A stretch of 64,000 bases of DNA from contig NZ_CP146077.1 of NCBI RefSeq assembly GCF_037023725.1, positions 1,463,001-1,527,000 of the forward strand, in the 5' to 3' direction. The notes beneath the pieces are model-generated. The model was not told where the DNA came from, made no database searches, and saw only the letters and a program-made list of their open reading frames with translations. Below are positions 46,332-55,423 of the stretch, piece by piece; the stretch's first letter is position 1, and every line of letters begins with the position of its first letter. The position numbers and the translations under genes were made by a program. The stretch is from Pseudomonas bubulae. GTDB taxonomy: Bacteria; Pseudomonadota; Gammaproteobacteria; Pseudomonadales; Pseudomonadaceae.

Positions 46332-48770
46332 ATGCCTGATTCTGTTGCCACCAGCTTGCGTCTAGCGCCTGATGCGCTAACCCGTCCTTTTTCTGCTGAA
46401 CAGTTCAGCTTCTCGAACACCAATGATCTGGAGCCTTTTCGCGGCATTCTCGGCCAGGAACGTGCGGTCGAGGCCTTGCAGTTCGGCGTGGCCATGCCAC
46501 GTCCGGGTTACAACGTTTTTGTCATGGGCGAGCCGGGAACCGGTCGTTTCTCGTTCGTCAAACGCTACCTCAAGGCCGAGGGCAAGCGCCTGAAGTCGCC
46601 GAGCGACTGGGTCTACGTCAACAACTTCGATGAGCCCCGTGAGCCGCGAGCCCTGGAGCTGCCGTCCAGTAGCGCTGGTGCCTTTATTGGCGATATCAAT
46701 CACTTGATCGACAACCTGCTGGCGACCTTCCCGGCAGTGTTTGAACACCCGACGTATCAACAACGCAAAAGCGCGATCGACCGCGGCTTCAATCAGCGTT
46801 ACGACCGTGCGCTGGATGTGATCGAGCGTCTGGCCCTGGAAAAAGGCGTGGCGCTCTATCGCGACAGCAGCAACGTGGCATTTACGCCGATGAGTGATGG
46901 CAAGGCGCTGGATGAGGCCGAGTTTTCGCAATTGCCTGAGGCTGATCGTGAACGCTTCCATGAAGATATTTCCGAGCTGGAGGAGCGACTGAACGAAGAG
47001 CTGGCCAGTCTGCCGCAGTGGAAGCGTGAGTCGAACAATCAGCTGCGCCAACTGAACGAAGAAACCATCACCCTGGCCCTGCAGCCGTTGCTGTCGCCGT
47101 TGTCGCAAAAATACGCCGAAAATGCCGCGGTTTGCGGTTATCTGCAGGCGATGCAGGTTTACTTGCTGAAAACCGTGGTCGAGCAACTGGTTGACGACAG
47201 CAAGACCGACGCCCAGGCGCGCAAGCTGCTTGAAGAGCAGTACCTGCCGAGCCTGGTGGTAGGGCAGCCGCTAAGCGGCGGTGCGCCGGTAGTGTTCGAG
47301 CCGCACCCGACCTACGACAACCTGTTTGGCCGTATCGAATACAGCACCGACCAGGGCGCGCTCTACACCACTTATCGGCAGTTGCGTCCGGGCGCCTTGC
47401 ACCGTGCCAATGGCGGCTTTTTGATTCTTGAAGCCGAGAAAATGCTCAGCGAGCCTTTTGTCTGGGATGCTCTCAAGCGTGCCCTGCAATCACGCAAGCT
47501 GAAGATGGAGTCGCCGCTGGGTGAAATGGGGCGCCTGGCCACCGTGACGCTCAACCCGCAGGTCATCCCCCTGCAGGTCAAGGTCATCATCATCGGTGCC
47601 CGCCAGCTGTATTACACGCTGCAGGACCTGGATCCGGACTTCCAGGAAATGTTCAGGGTTCTGGTGGACTTCGACGAAGATATCCCGATGGTTGATGAGA
47701 GCCTTGAGCAGTTTGCCCAGTTGCTCACTACACGCACTTCGGAAGAAGGCATGGCACCGCTGACCGCCGGTGCGGTGGCGCGGCTGGCGACCTACAGCGC
47801 GCGTCTGGCCGAGCACCAGGGACGTTTGTCGGCGCGTATTGGCGATCTGTTCCAACTGGTCAGCGAAGCGGACTTCATCCGTCACCTGGCGGGCGATGAA
47901 ATGACCGATGCGGGTCATATCGAGCGTGCGCTCAAGGCCAAGGCCACCCGTACCGGACGAGTCTCGGCGCGTATCCTGGATGACATGCTGGCGGGGATCA
48001 TCCTGATCGATACCGATGGCGCGGCCGTGGGCAAGTGCAACGGCCTGACGGTGCTGGAAGTCGGCGACTCGGCCTTTGGTGTGCCTGCGCGGATTTCCGC
48101 CACGGTGTATCCGGGCGGCAGCGGTATTGTCGATATCGAGCGCGAAGTTAACCTGGGGCAGCCTATCCACTCCAAGGGCGTGATGATTCTGACCGGATAC
48201 CTGGGCAGCCGTTATGCCCAGGAGTTCCCGCTGGCGATTTCGGCCAGCATCGCGCTGGAGCAGTCCTACGGTTATGTCGATGGCGACAGTGCGTCGCTGG
48301 GGGAGGCCTGTACGCTGATTTCGGCACTGTCAAAAACCCCGCTCAAGCAGTGTTTTGCCATTACCGGCTCGATCAACCAGTTCGGCGAAGTGCAGGCCGT
48401 GGGTGGGGTCAACGAGAAAATCGAAGGCTTCTTCCGACTCTGCGAAGCACGCGGGCTGACAGGCGAGCAGGGCGCGATCATTCCGCAGGCCAACGTGGCT
48501 ACCCTGATGCTGGACGAGAAGGTGCTGCAGGCAGTGCGTGATGGCAAGTTCCACGTCTATGCCGTGCGTCAGGCCGATGAGGCCCTGAGTTTGCTGGTGG
48601 GTGAGCCTGCGGGAGAGCCGGATGCAGAGGGACAATTCCCGGAAGGCAGCGTCAATGCCCGGGTAGTCGAGCGGTTGCGGGTGATTGCTGAAATGATCAA
48701 CGACGACGACCTCAAGGAAGCCGAAAAGGAGTTGCTGGCGGAAGCCCTGGCAGCGAAAAAACCGGCCTGA
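46332..48770 (+). CDS. Lon-like ATP-dependent protease (AAA_32 type)
   Basis: 812 residues. An N-terminal AAA region has the P-loop variant GEPGTGRFS (66-74) with Arg in place of the usual Lys, as in this subfamily, and RANGGFLILEAEKML as a Walker-B-like strand. A long helical insertion (about 150-280) follows. The Lon S16 protease domain at the C-terminus has S653 (DGDSAS) and K696 (GGVNEKIEG) exactly 43 residues apart, as in E. coli Lon S679/K722. It is therefore probably an active Ser-Lys protease. Homologous to P. aeruginosa PA4576-type proteins. Its substrates are unknown to me. Confidence 0.92.
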   Translation: MPDSVATSLRLAPDALTRPFSAEQFSFSNTNDLEPFRGILGQERAVEALQFGVAMPRPGYNVFVMGEPGTGRFSFVKRYLKAEGKRLKSPSDWVYVNNFDEPREPRALELPSSSAGAFIGDINHLIDNLLATFPAVFEHPTYQQRKSAIDRGFNQRYDRALDVIERLALEKGVALYRDSSNVAFTPMSDGKALDEAEFSQLPEADRERFHEDISELEERLNEELASLPQWKRESNNQLRQLNEETITLALQPLLSPLSQKYAENAAVCGYLQAMQVYLLKTVVEQLVDDSKTDAQARKLLEEQYLPSLVVGQPLSGGAPVVFEPHPTYDNLFGRIEYSTDQGALYTTYRQLRPGALHRANGGFLILEAEKMLSEPFVWDALKRALQSRKLKMESPLGEMGRLATVTLNPQVIPLQVKVIIIGARQLYYTLQDLDPDFQEMFRVLVDFDEDIPMVDESLEQFAQLLTTRTSEEGMAPLTAGAVARLATYSARLAEHQGRLSARIGDLFQLVSEADFIRHLAGDEMTDAGHIERALKAKATRTGRVSARILDDMLAGIILIDTDGAAVGKCNGLTVLEVGDSAFGVPARISATVYPGGSGIVDIEREVNLGQPIHSKGVMILTGYLGSRYAQEFPLAISASIALEQSYGYVDGDSASLGEACTLISALSKTPLKQCFAITGSINQFGEVQAVGGVNEKIEGFFRLCEARGLTGEQGAIIPQANVATLMLDEKVLQAVRDGKFHVYAVRQADEALSLLVGEPAGEPDAEGQFPEGSVNARVVERLRVIAEMINDDDLKEAEKELLAEALAAKKPA

Positions 48771-48787
48771 TCCCTTAAAGCGAAACC

Positions 48788-48874
48788 TGTGGGAGCGGGC
48801 TTGCTCGCGATGCGAACGACGCGGAGGAATGGTTACACCGCGGCAATCCAATCGCGGGCCAGCCCGCTCCCACA
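48788..48874. repeat. REP pair after the Lon-like gene
   Basis: TGTGGGAGCGGGCTTGCTCG at the left and CGGGCCAGCCCGCTCCCACA at the right, with about 50 bases between. Confidence 0.87.
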
Positions 48875-48950
48875 AATCTGCGATGCCAATCGACAAAGCC
48901 GTTGGTCATTGTTGACTTTTCATACGCAAATTTTCTTCTATTCTCAGGTC

Positions 48951-49001
48951 ATGGACACCACTGTCGTCACCGGATCGATGCAGCCCGTAGTCTGCGGCTG
49001 A
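48951..49001 (+). other. Possible 16-codon leader peptide and hairpin before the PA4575-type gene
   Basis: ATG at 48951 reads MDTTVVTGSMQPVVCG then TGA at 48999-49001, with CAGG just upstream. It ends 27 bases before the next gene. Its stop lies in the loop of a hairpin: AGTCTG (48989-48994) pairs with CAGACT (49005-49010), extendable by GTA/TAC and CCC/GGG with bulges. This arrangement could couple translation of the short peptide to that of the next gene. Could be chance. Confidence 0.35.
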
Positions 49002-49028
49002 AGACAGACTCTACCGAGGGTCGCCGTC

Positions 49029-49340
49029 ATGTCGCGCAACCTTTGCCTTACTCGCCAATGCTTGGGCCTGGTGACCCGTATTGAATGCAGCATTCGACCG
49101 CTGGCAGGCAACAACGGGATGTGGACACTGCTCTTCGCCGCCGGCCTGGCAGGCGAACAACCCTCAACGATCAAGGCGCAGGGCCCGTTTCCCGGGCCGT
49201 TCGTGGCCGAAACCATTCTTGAATCAATCGTTGAAAGCCTGACCCTGCATGGCTATGAACTCGCCAACGACCCGCAGATCTGGTGCCTGCATGTGCAGGC
49301 CCAGTTGCGGCAGATCAATGGCGGGCGTTGCCACGGCTAG
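49029..49340 (+). CDS. PA4575-family small protein
   Basis: 103 residues. Polar, cytoplasmic, no membrane helix; cysteines at C6 and C11 and near C19. Segments such as PFPGPFVAETILESIVESL and LHVQAQLRQINGGR match the PA4575-type family of Pseudomonas as I recall it. Function unknown. It follows the Lon-like protease gene on the same strand after a REP and a possible leader peptide, and converges with a lipoprotein gene eight bases away. Confidence 0.75.
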   Translation: MSRNLCLTRQCLGLVTRIECSIRPLAGNNGMWTLLFAAGLAGEQPSTIKAQGPFPGPFVAETILESIVESLTLHGYELANDPQIWCLHVQAQLRQINGGRCHG

Positions 49341-49348
49341 GCAGCGTT

Positions 49349-51181
49349 TTATTGTGGCGTGCTGGCTTCAGGGGCTTTGTCGAGTTTGACTTCAAATCCG
49401 TACTCGACAGGGTTCAGCGCGGTGCGGGCATAGCTTTCCAGTCGGGTCGGCTGGCCATAAAAGTAGTGCACGTCAAATACGGCCGCCCCATCGGGTTCGC
49501 TGCTATGGCTGACTGCGGCCACTTCCTTCAGATAATTACCCGTGTCGTCCTTGGCATAAAAGCGCCAGGCCTCGGCCGGGAACACTTTTTGATCAACGAT
49601 CAGGGCATTGCCCTTGAGTTCAAGGCCTTTGGGCAGGCGGGTGATATCCAGCTCTTGCTTGTCGATGTCGGCAATAAACAGGGGGATTGAGCCCACCGCA
49701 TAGGCTGGCGTTTCGGGGAACAGGTTGAGGTCGTAGGTGATAACGCCTGCATGCGGGTCGACATCGAAGGCTTCGGCGGGCAGTTCCAGTGGCTCGCTGC
49801 GATTACCGTTGTCGTCTTCAGCAAAAAAGGTCACCGGCGCGTCAGACGTGTCCGGGAGCGTACCGAGCATTTCACCGTTGAAAGTGGCAGGGTGGCTGAA
49901 CTCAAGGGACGCGGCACTGGCATCGTCCACTGACTGGCTGATCACCACGCTTTTTTCCAGTTGCTCGGGTGCCAGCGTGGCGTCTTTCAAATAGTTGGCG
50001 GCCTGATCGTCATACACCACGACGTTGAGCGGCAGGGGCTGTATGTCTTTGCCCAGCACGTTTTTGTCCAGTGTACGCACAGGCAGGTCGAGGGACTTGC
50101 GGGTGACATTGGCGGTGGAGAAATCGAGCACGTTGATGTCGACATTTTCCACTGTACCGTTGAAGTACACCTTGCTGTAGTGATGCGGGTGCTGCTGATC
50201 GAAGGCCTTTTGCTCGTTATCCAGTTGTTGCTCGAAAGCGTCACTCCAGGCAGTTTGCTTGAGCATTTCGGCCAATTGCTGCTGATAAAACGCCAGTTGT
50301 TCGGCGTTTTCGTTGATTGAGCCTGAGCGTGTCAGGAACTGCCCGGTACGGTCGCGGGCCTGGATGATCAGCGGATTGAGCGGGGTGTCACGCACTTGTT
50401 CGGCCAGTGCAGCGCTGTTGACGATATCCACTTCGGCAAAGTTCTTGCCCAGTGCCAGCAGGGTTACGCTGATCGTGCCGTGGGTGCTGGTTTTACCCAC
50501 GTCCTTGGCAGTGAGGTTGAAATTGACCACTTTGCCCGGCGCGATGACTTCGACTTTGCCGTGCAGTGTCAGGGGTTGAGGTTGTTGGGTGTTGGCGGTT
50601 TCAACCCCGTCGATATAGGGGTAAGTGACGGTCAGGTCGTCAGGGTTGCTCAGGTTGGCGCTGGAGGGGCTCAGCTGGATGCCGGGATCGCTCTCGGACC
50701 ATTCCGGCGCAAAAGGCACCTCTTGCTTGTTGCTCAGGGTTACCGACTGCCATTCCAGCGCATGGGGGAACGGGAACTCGGATGCACTGTTAAGCGGGAA
50801 CGGGAAGACCGGCTCCAGGTCCGTCAGGTAATCGGAACTTGTATTTTTGCGCAGTACAAACAAACCGTTGATATAGGTATCGGTAAGCGCCTGGCTGCTC
50901 GGGTAGTGCTTGAGCACCGCCAGGTCGTCGGCACCGTATTCGGTTTCTATCGGCTTGTCTTGCAGCTTGAGGCGTGCCCGTTCGAGCAACAACAAGGAGC
51001 CGCCGAGGTCGGCCACAGCATCCTTGAGCTGCTGATCCTTGATCCCGTCCAGGCTCTGTTCGAACGCTGCGCTGCGTTCCTCAAGGCTGGCCTGCTGATG
51101 TTCGTCGTCAGGAGAGCAGCCGCCGACAGCGAGCAAAGCCATCGAAAGCCCAAAACAAGCCAGGGGGAATCGCAGATCCAT
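49349..51181 (-). CDS. Large outer-membrane-type lipoprotein of unknown function
   Basis: 610 residues from the ATG at 51179-51181. I prefer it to the frame start 29 codons upstream because it begins directly with the lipoprotein signal MDLRFPLACFGLSMALLAVG and lipobox VGGC (C22). Ser at +2 suggests sorting to the outer membrane. The mature protein has an N-terminal helical part (about 25-90), then several beta-rich segments. I cannot place it in a family. It diverges from yqhA across 142 bases. Confidence 0.8.
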   Translation of the reverse strand: MDLRFPLACFGLSMALLAVGGCSPDDEHQQASLEERSAAFEQSLDGIKDQQLKDAVADLGGSLLLLERARLKLQDKPIETEYGADDLAVLKHYPSSQALTDTYINGLFVLRKNTSSDYLTDLEPVFPFPLNSASEFPFPHALEWQSVTLSNKQEVPFAPEWSESDPGIQLSPSSANLSNPDDLTVTYPYIDGVETANTQQPQPLTLHGKVEVIAPGKVVNFNLTAKDVGKTSTHGTISVTLLALGKNFAEVDIVNSAALAEQVRDTPLNPLIIQARDRTGQFLTRSGSINENAEQLAFYQQQLAEMLKQTAWSDAFEQQLDNEQKAFDQQHPHHYSKVYFNGTVENVDINVLDFSTANVTRKSLDLPVRTLDKNVLGKDIQPLPLNVVVYDDQAANYLKDATLAPEQLEKSVVISQSVDDASAASLEFSHPATFNGEMLGTLPDTSDAPVTFFAEDDNGNRSEPLELPAEAFDVDPHAGVITYDLNLFPETPAYAVGSIPLFIADIDKQELDITRLPKGLELKGNALIVDQKVFPAEAWRFYAKDDTGNYLKEVAAVSHSSEPDGAAVFDVHYFYGQPTRLESYARTALNPVEYGFEVKLDKAPEASTPQ

Positions 51182-51323
51182 GGTTCGGTTTTCCTGTCCG
51201 TAAACAATGCTGAGAGGGTGGACACTAGCAGAAAATGTTTTTACAGGCTGTTTCCAAGCCTTTAACACAGTGCTTTTCGCACTGATATACTCGCGCCCAT
51301 TTTGTAATAGCCTGTGAGATTCA

Positions 51324-51812
51324 ATGGAACGCTTTATCGAAAACGCAATGTACGCCTCGCGCTGGATTTTGGCGCCTATTTACTTCGGGCTCTCACTGGG
51401 CCTGCTGGCTTTGGCATTGAAGTTCTTTCAGGAAGTGTTTCACGTAATCCCCAACGTGTTTGCGCTAACTGAGTCTGACTTGATCCTGGTCATTCTGTCG
51501 CTGATCGACATGGCGCTGGTAGGCGGTTTGCTGGTCATGGTGATGATTTCCGGTTATGAGAACTTTGTTTCGCAACTGGATATCGACGAGCACAAGGAGA
51601 AGCTCAGCTGGTTGGGCACCATGGACTCCACCTCGCTGAAGATGAAAGTCGCGGCATCGATTGTGGCCATTTCGTCGATCCACCTGCTGCGGGTGTTTAT
51701 GGACGCGCGCAATATCGAGACCGAGTACCTGATGTGGTACGTGATTATTCACATGACCTTTGTGGTGTCGGCGTTTGCAATGGGCTATCTGGACAAGCTG
51801 ACCAAACACTGA
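51324..51812 (+). CDS. yqhA: UPF0114 (YqhA) membrane protein
   Basis: 162 residues, four membrane helices. [20 protein letters not shown] at the N-terminus and [15 protein letters not shown] in the middle are signatures of the TIGR00645/YqhA family. Function unknown to me. Followed 124 bases later by fklB, as in P. aeruginosa (PA4574, PA4572). Confidence 0.93.
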   Translation: MERFIENAMYASRWILAPIYFGLSLGLLALALKFFQEVFHVIPNVFALTESDLILVILSLIDMALVGGLLVMVMISGYENFVSQLDIDEHKEKLSWLGTMDSTSLKMKVAASIVAISSIHLLRVFMDARNIETEYLMWYVIIHMTFVVSAFAMGYLDKLTKH

Positions 51813-51936
51813 AGCCAACCCCGGGCTGCGAAGGCTTTGGGGGCTGTGGTAGTCTGCTGGCCCTTTTTTGGTTCAGGGTGTTCGGGGTCGCGGTTGACGC
51901 GGCTTCTTTCCGGCCCCTCCACAGCGGAGCAGTGTT

Positions 51937-52554
51937 ATGTCCGAAGTAAATCTGTCGACCGACGAAACCCGCGTCAGCTACGGCATTGGCCGCCAGTTGG
52001 GCGACCAGTTGCGCGACAACCCGCCACCTGGCATCAGCCTGGATGCAATCCTGGCTGGTCTGACTGACGCCTACGCAGGCAAGGAAAGCCGTGTAGGCCA
52101 GGAAGAAATGTCGGCTAGCTTCAAGGTGATCCGCGAGATCATGCAAGCTGAAGCCGCTGCCAAGGCAGAAGCTGCTGCGGGCGAAGGCAAGGCTTTCCTG
52201 GCTGAAAATGCCAAGAAAGACGGTATCACCACCCTGGCTTCCGGCCTGCAATTTGAAGTGGTAACCGCGGGTGAAGGCGCCAAGCCATCCCGTGAAGACA
52301 CCGTACGTGTTCACTACCACGGCACCCTGATTGATGGCACTGTGTTCGACAGCTCCTACGATCGTGGTCAGCCGGCTGAATTCCCGGTTGGCGGCGTGAT
52401 CGCTGGCTGGACTGAAGCCCTGCAACTGATGAACGCCGGTAGCAAATGGCGCATCTACGTGCCGAGCGAACTGGCCTACGGCGCCCAGGGCGTTGGCAGC
52501 ATTGCTCCGCACAGCGTGCTGGTATTCGACGTAGAGCTGCTGGACGTTCTGTAA
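51937..52554 (+). CDS. fklB: FKBP-type peptidyl-prolyl cis-trans isomerase
   Basis: 205 residues. An N-terminal FKBP dimerisation domain (about 1-90) joins by an Ala/Glu-rich helix to the FKBP catalytic domain (about 100-205), with VRVHYHGTLIDGTVFDSSYD and GWTEALQLM around the binding pocket, ending VFDVELLDVL. No signal peptide, so cytoplasmic FklB/FKBP22 type. A 12-bp hairpin without a T run follows (52576-52603). Confidence 0.95.
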   Translation: MSEVNLSTDETRVSYGIGRQLGDQLRDNPPPGISLDAILAGLTDAYAGKESRVGQEEMSASFKVIREIMQAEAAAKAEAAAGEGKAFLAENAKKDGITTLASGLQFEVVTAGEGAKPSREDTVRVHYHGTLIDGTVFDSSYDRGQPAEFPVGGVIAGWTEALQLMNAGSKWRIYVPSELAYGAQGVGSIAPHSVLVFDVELLDVL

Positions 52555-52575
52555 GAACCCCGCGTTTTAACGTTG

Positions 52576-52603
52576 GCTGCGGGTTTGCTGGCAAACCCGC
52601 AGC
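52576..52603. repeat. Hairpin between fklB and the small Fur-box gene
   Basis: GCTGCGGGTTTG-CTGG-CAAACCCGCAGC: perfect 12-base arms. REP-like in size but with a different sequence; no T run follows. Confidence 0.7.
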
Positions 52604-52616
52604 TACACCGGTGCCG

Positions 52617-52889
52617 TCATATCTGTATCTTGGCGTGGTGCGGGTGAGTGTCAGTCGTGCCGCAAGGGCGCAATGCCCGGGCATAGCAGAACAGAAACAG
52701 ATTGCGCACCAACTCCTTGAGCACCACCGGCTCGCTGGAATTGAGGCCGTTGAAATCCAGGTCGCCCTGATCCTGTAGCTCGCTTAGTGCTTCTTCTTCC
52801 AGTACCGCACAGACTTCCCCGGTTTCCCGATGCAGGATTCGCAGATAAGGGTGTGGACGGTCCAGCCAGGCATCAATTAAATAAGTCAT
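52617..52889 (-). CDS. Small iron-responsive-type protein (PA4570-like)
   Basis: 90 residues from the ATG at 52887-52889, nine bases after AAGGAG; upstream ATGs overlap that site and are rejected. Core MTYLIDAWLDRPHPYLRILH then ETGEVCAVLEEEAL; no signal peptide or membrane helix. Position matches P. aeruginosa PA4570, which I recall as strongly iron-repressed. A near-perfect Fur box 26 bases upstream supports iron control here. Function unknown. Confidence 0.8.
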   Translation of the reverse strand: MTYLIDAWLDRPHPYLRILHRETGEVCAVLEEEALSELQDQGDLDFNGLNSSEPVVLKELVRNLFLFCYARALRPCGTTDTHPHHAKIQI

Positions 52890-52914
52890 GGTCGTCATCT
52901 CCTTGATGAATACC

Positions 52915-52933
52915 AATGAGAATAATTCTTATT
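52915..52933. promoter_or_regulatory. Strong Fur box upstream of the PA4570-like gene
   Basis: AATGAGAATAATTCTTATT matches 17 of 19 positions of the Pseudomonas Fur consensus AATGAGAATCATTCTCATT, with near-perfect symmetry, 26 bases from the start codon. Confidence 0.85.
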
Positions 52934-53079
52934 CAATTAATAGCAAGTGCCTATTGGCGGATTTCTGATCTTTCTGCGTTAGAACTGCTGGGGATCAAGG
53001 TTGCTGGCTTTTTGATGTTGCTGGGCGGGGGAGGGTGTAGCACCTTCCTGCGCAGGGCACAGGAAGGCATGCAGCAGAA

Positions 53080-53421
53080 TCAGACCTTGCGTACGAACTC
53101 GGATTTGAGTTTCATCGGGCCAATGCCATCGATCTTGCAGTCGATATCATGGTCGCCGTCGCACAGGCGGATATTCTTGACCTTGGTGCCCACTTTAACC
53201 ACCAGGGAAGTACCCTTGATTTTCAGGTCCTTGATCACGGTGATGGTGTCACCGTCGGTCAGTACGGTGCCTGCGGAGTCTTTGTAGACTTTCACGTCAT
53301 CGGCTGTTTCAGCGTCGCCACTGGCAGACCACTCGTGGGCGCATTCCGGGCAGATCAGCTGGGCGCCGTCTTCGTAGGTGTATTCGGAATTGCATTTTGG
53401 GCAGGGTGGCAACGTGCTCAC
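53080..53421 (-). CDS. yjdM: YjdM/PhnA zinc-ribbon protein
   Basis: 113 residues. A zinc ribbon (CPKC near residue 8-11, CPEC near 24-27) precedes the PhnA domain ([19 protein letters not shown] and [13 protein letters not shown]). The family was once linked to phosphonate use but is not itself an enzyme of that pathway as known. Single gene. The 146 bases on its downstream side (52934-53079) show no gene. Confidence 0.92.
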   Translation of the reverse strand: MSTLPPCPKCNSEYTYEDGAQLICPECAHEWSASGDAETADDVKVYKDSAGTVLTDGDTITVIKDLKIKGTSLVVKVGTKVKNIRLCDGDHDIDCKIDGIGPMKLKSEFVRKV

Positions 53422-53510
53422 TCAAAGCTCCTTAAGAGTCAGGATGGCTAAAAGGCACGTATTGTATAGGGTTTTAGTGCGAGGCGGGTAATGGCGGGGC
53501 AGATTGACCC

Positions 53511-53538
53511 TGTGGGAGCGGGCTTGCCCGCTCCCACA
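53511..53538. repeat. Compact REP palindrome downstream of ispB
   Basis: TGTGGGAGCGGG-CTTG-CCCGCTCCCACA: the same compact form as at 43291-43318, directly before the ispB stop. Confidence 0.9.
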
Positions 53539-53543
53539 GGCAG

Positions 53544-54512
53544 TCAGTGCGTGCGTGCTACAGCAAACTCGCTCAGCTCAACCAGCGCATCGCGGTATTC
53601 GCTTGGCGGCAAGGCTTCGAGGCACACAATGGCGCGGGCCACGAAGTCGCGAGCCAGCCGGGCGGTGTAGTCCAGGGAACCAGAGGCCTCAACGGCTTCG
53701 CGAATGCTCTCCAGGTCCTCGATACCGCCTTTCTGGATCGCTTTGCGCACCAGGGCTGCCTGTTCAGGCGTACCTTCACGCATGGTGTAGATCAGCGGCA
53801 GGGTCGGTTTGCCTTCGGCCAGATCGTCACCGACGTTCTTGCCCAGGGTTTCGGCATCGCCACGGTAGTCGAGCAGGTCGTCCACCAGCTGGAATGCCAC
53901 GCCCAGGTGATCGCCAAAGGTGCGCAGCGCTTCGCTCTGTTCCGGCGTGGCACCGGCCAGCGCTGCAGCGCTGTGGGTCGAAGCCTCGAACAGCATCGCG
54001 GTCTTGCCGCGGATGACTTCCATGTAGGTTTCTTCGGTGGTGCTGGCGTCGCGCACTTTGGACAGCTGCAATACTTCGCCTTCGGCGATGATGCGGGTGG
54101 CTTGCGACAGGATTTTCATCACTGGCATCGAGCCCAGCTCAACCATCATCTCGAAGGAGCGCGAGTACAAAAAGTCGCCGACCAGTACGCTGGGGGCATT
54201 GCCCCAGGTAGCATTGGCAGTCTTGCGGCCACGGCGCATGCCCGACATGTCGACCACGTCGTCGTGCAGCAGGGTGGCGGTGTGCAGGAACTCAATGGTG
54301 GCGGCCAGCAGGCGCAAGTCGTCGCCTTCGCGACCCAGGGCCTTGCCACACAGCAACACTAATAAAGGACGCAGGCGCTTGCCGCCGGCCGAAGTAATGT
54401 AGTCGCCGATTTTTGAGACCAGCGGTACGCGTGAAGTCAGCTGCTTCTTGATGATGCCATCGACGGCGCTAAAATCGTCCGCCACCGCGCGGTAGAAAGC
54501 TTGGGGTTGCAT
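53544..54512 (-). CDS. ispB: Octaprenyl (polyprenyl) diphosphate synthase
   Basis: 322 residues, trans-prenyltransferase fold. First Asp motif LLHDDVVDMSGMRRG (DDVVD) and second QLVDDLLDYRGD (DDLLD), with GKRLRPLLVLL near the N-terminus. Builds the side chain of ubiquinone (Q-9 in Pseudomonas). It diverges from rplU as in other gammaproteobacteria. Confidence 0.95.
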   Translation of the reverse strand: MQPQAFYRAVADDFSAVDGIIKKQLTSRVPLVSKIGDYITSAGGKRLRPLLVLLCGKALGREGDDLRLLAATIEFLHTATLLHDDVVDMSGMRRGRKTANATWGNAPSVLVGDFLYSRSFEMMVELGSMPVMKILSQATRIIAEGEVLQLSKVRDASTTEETYMEVIRGKTAMLFEASTHSAAALAGATPEQSEALRTFGDHLGVAFQLVDDLLDYRGDAETLGKNVGDDLAEGKPTLPLIYTMREGTPEQAALVRKAIQKGGIEDLESIREAVEASGSLDYTARLARDFVARAIVCLEALPPSEYRDALVELSEFAVARTH

Positions 54513-54590
54513 CAGCGACAGGTGCTCCAGAAGGGTTGCGCGGCATGCTAGGTCGGGGGGCTGGGCCTGTCAAGGCGGATGGACGGCCCC

Positions 54591-54619
54591 TTGCAAGCCT
54601 GACTTGCCTTGCGTACAAT
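54591..54619 (+). promoter_or_regulatory. Sigma-70 promoter of rplU-rpmA
   Basis: TTGCAA (54591-54596), 17-base spacer, TACAAT (54614-54619): close to the -35/-10 consensus. It would give a 5-prime leader of about 125 bases before the rplU ATG at 54753, long enough to hold a regulatory fold. Confidence 0.75.
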
Positions 54620-54752
54620 CGCGCACCCTGAACTTCCTGGGCAGCACCTGCCTTACGCAATTGCATCTGGGCCGTTCCAGCCCCATGCAGCCATGCCAGC
54701 CAATACCTTTACCTATAAAGCGCTGGGTGAGCAGGATTATCGGAGAAATACC

Positions 54753-55067
54753 ATGTCGTACGCAGTAATCGTTACTGGTGGCAAGCAATACAAAGTAGCT
54801 CCAGGTGAATACCTGAAGATCGAAAAACTGGAAATCGCTACCGGCGAATCCGTAACTTTTGATCGCGTTCTGTTGGTCGCCAATGGCGATGACGTGAATA
54901 TCGGCGCTCCAGTTGTACCTGGCGCCACTGTTGTGGCTGAAGTGATCTCCCAAGGTCGTCACGATAAAGTCCGCATCATCAAGTTCCGTCGTCGTAAGCA
55001 CCACATGAAGCGTATGGGCCACCGCCAGTGGTACACCGAGATCAAAATCACCGGTATTCAGGCTTAA
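54753..55067 (+). CDS. rplU: 50S ribosomal protein L21
   Basis: 104 residues from the ATG at 54753 with a GGAGA site; the longer open frame upstream is leader. Typical L21 start [20 protein letters not shown] and C-terminal [19 protein letters not shown]. Component of the large ribosomal subunit. rpmA follows after 34 bases. Confidence 0.97.
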   Translation: MSYAVIVTGGKQYKVAPGEYLKIEKLEIATGESVTFDRVLLVANGDDVNIGAPVVPGATVVAEVISQGRHDKVRIIKFRRRKHHMKRMGHRQWYTEIKITGIQA

Positions 55068-55101
55068 TTTCAGCCTAATTCCTCACTAGGAGAATTGACT
55101 C

Positions 55102-55377
55102 ATGGCACACAAAAAAGCTGGTGGTAGTACCCGTAACGGTCGCGACTCAGAAGCCAAACGCCTTGGCGTGAAGATGTATGGCGGCCAGGCTATCATTCCG
55201 GGCAACATCATCGTGCGTCAGCGCGGCACCCAATTCCACGCTGGCTACGGCGTTGGTATGGGCAAAGATCACACCCTGTTCGCGAAAGTGGAAGGCGTGA
55301 TCAAGTTCCAGGTTAAAGGCGCCTTCGGTCGTCGCTATGTAAGCATCGTTCCGAAGACTGCAGTCGTCGCGGCGTAA
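55102..55377 (+). CDS. rpmA: 50S ribosomal protein L27
   Basis: 91 residues. [20 protein letters not shown] is the L27 N-terminus that reaches the peptidyl-transferase centre. A tail of a few extra residues (TAVVAA) makes it slightly longer than E. coli L27 (85). AGGAG ribosome site upstream. A terminator follows before obg. Confidence 0.97.
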   Translation: MAHKKAGGSTRNGRDSEAKRLGVKMYGGQAIIPGNIIVRQRGTQFHAGYGVGMGKDHTLFAKVEGVIKFQVKGAFGRRYVSIVPKTAVVAA

Positions 55378-55395
55378 TAGCTTGGTAGCTGGAAG

Positions 55396-55423
55396 AGCCC
55401 TGTCTTGCGACGGGGCTTTTTCG
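55396..55423 (+). terminator. Terminator/attenuator between rpmA and obg
   Basis: AGCCCTGTC-TTGC-GACGGGGCT stem with five T. It should keep obg expression below that of the ribosomal proteins. Confidence 0.85.
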
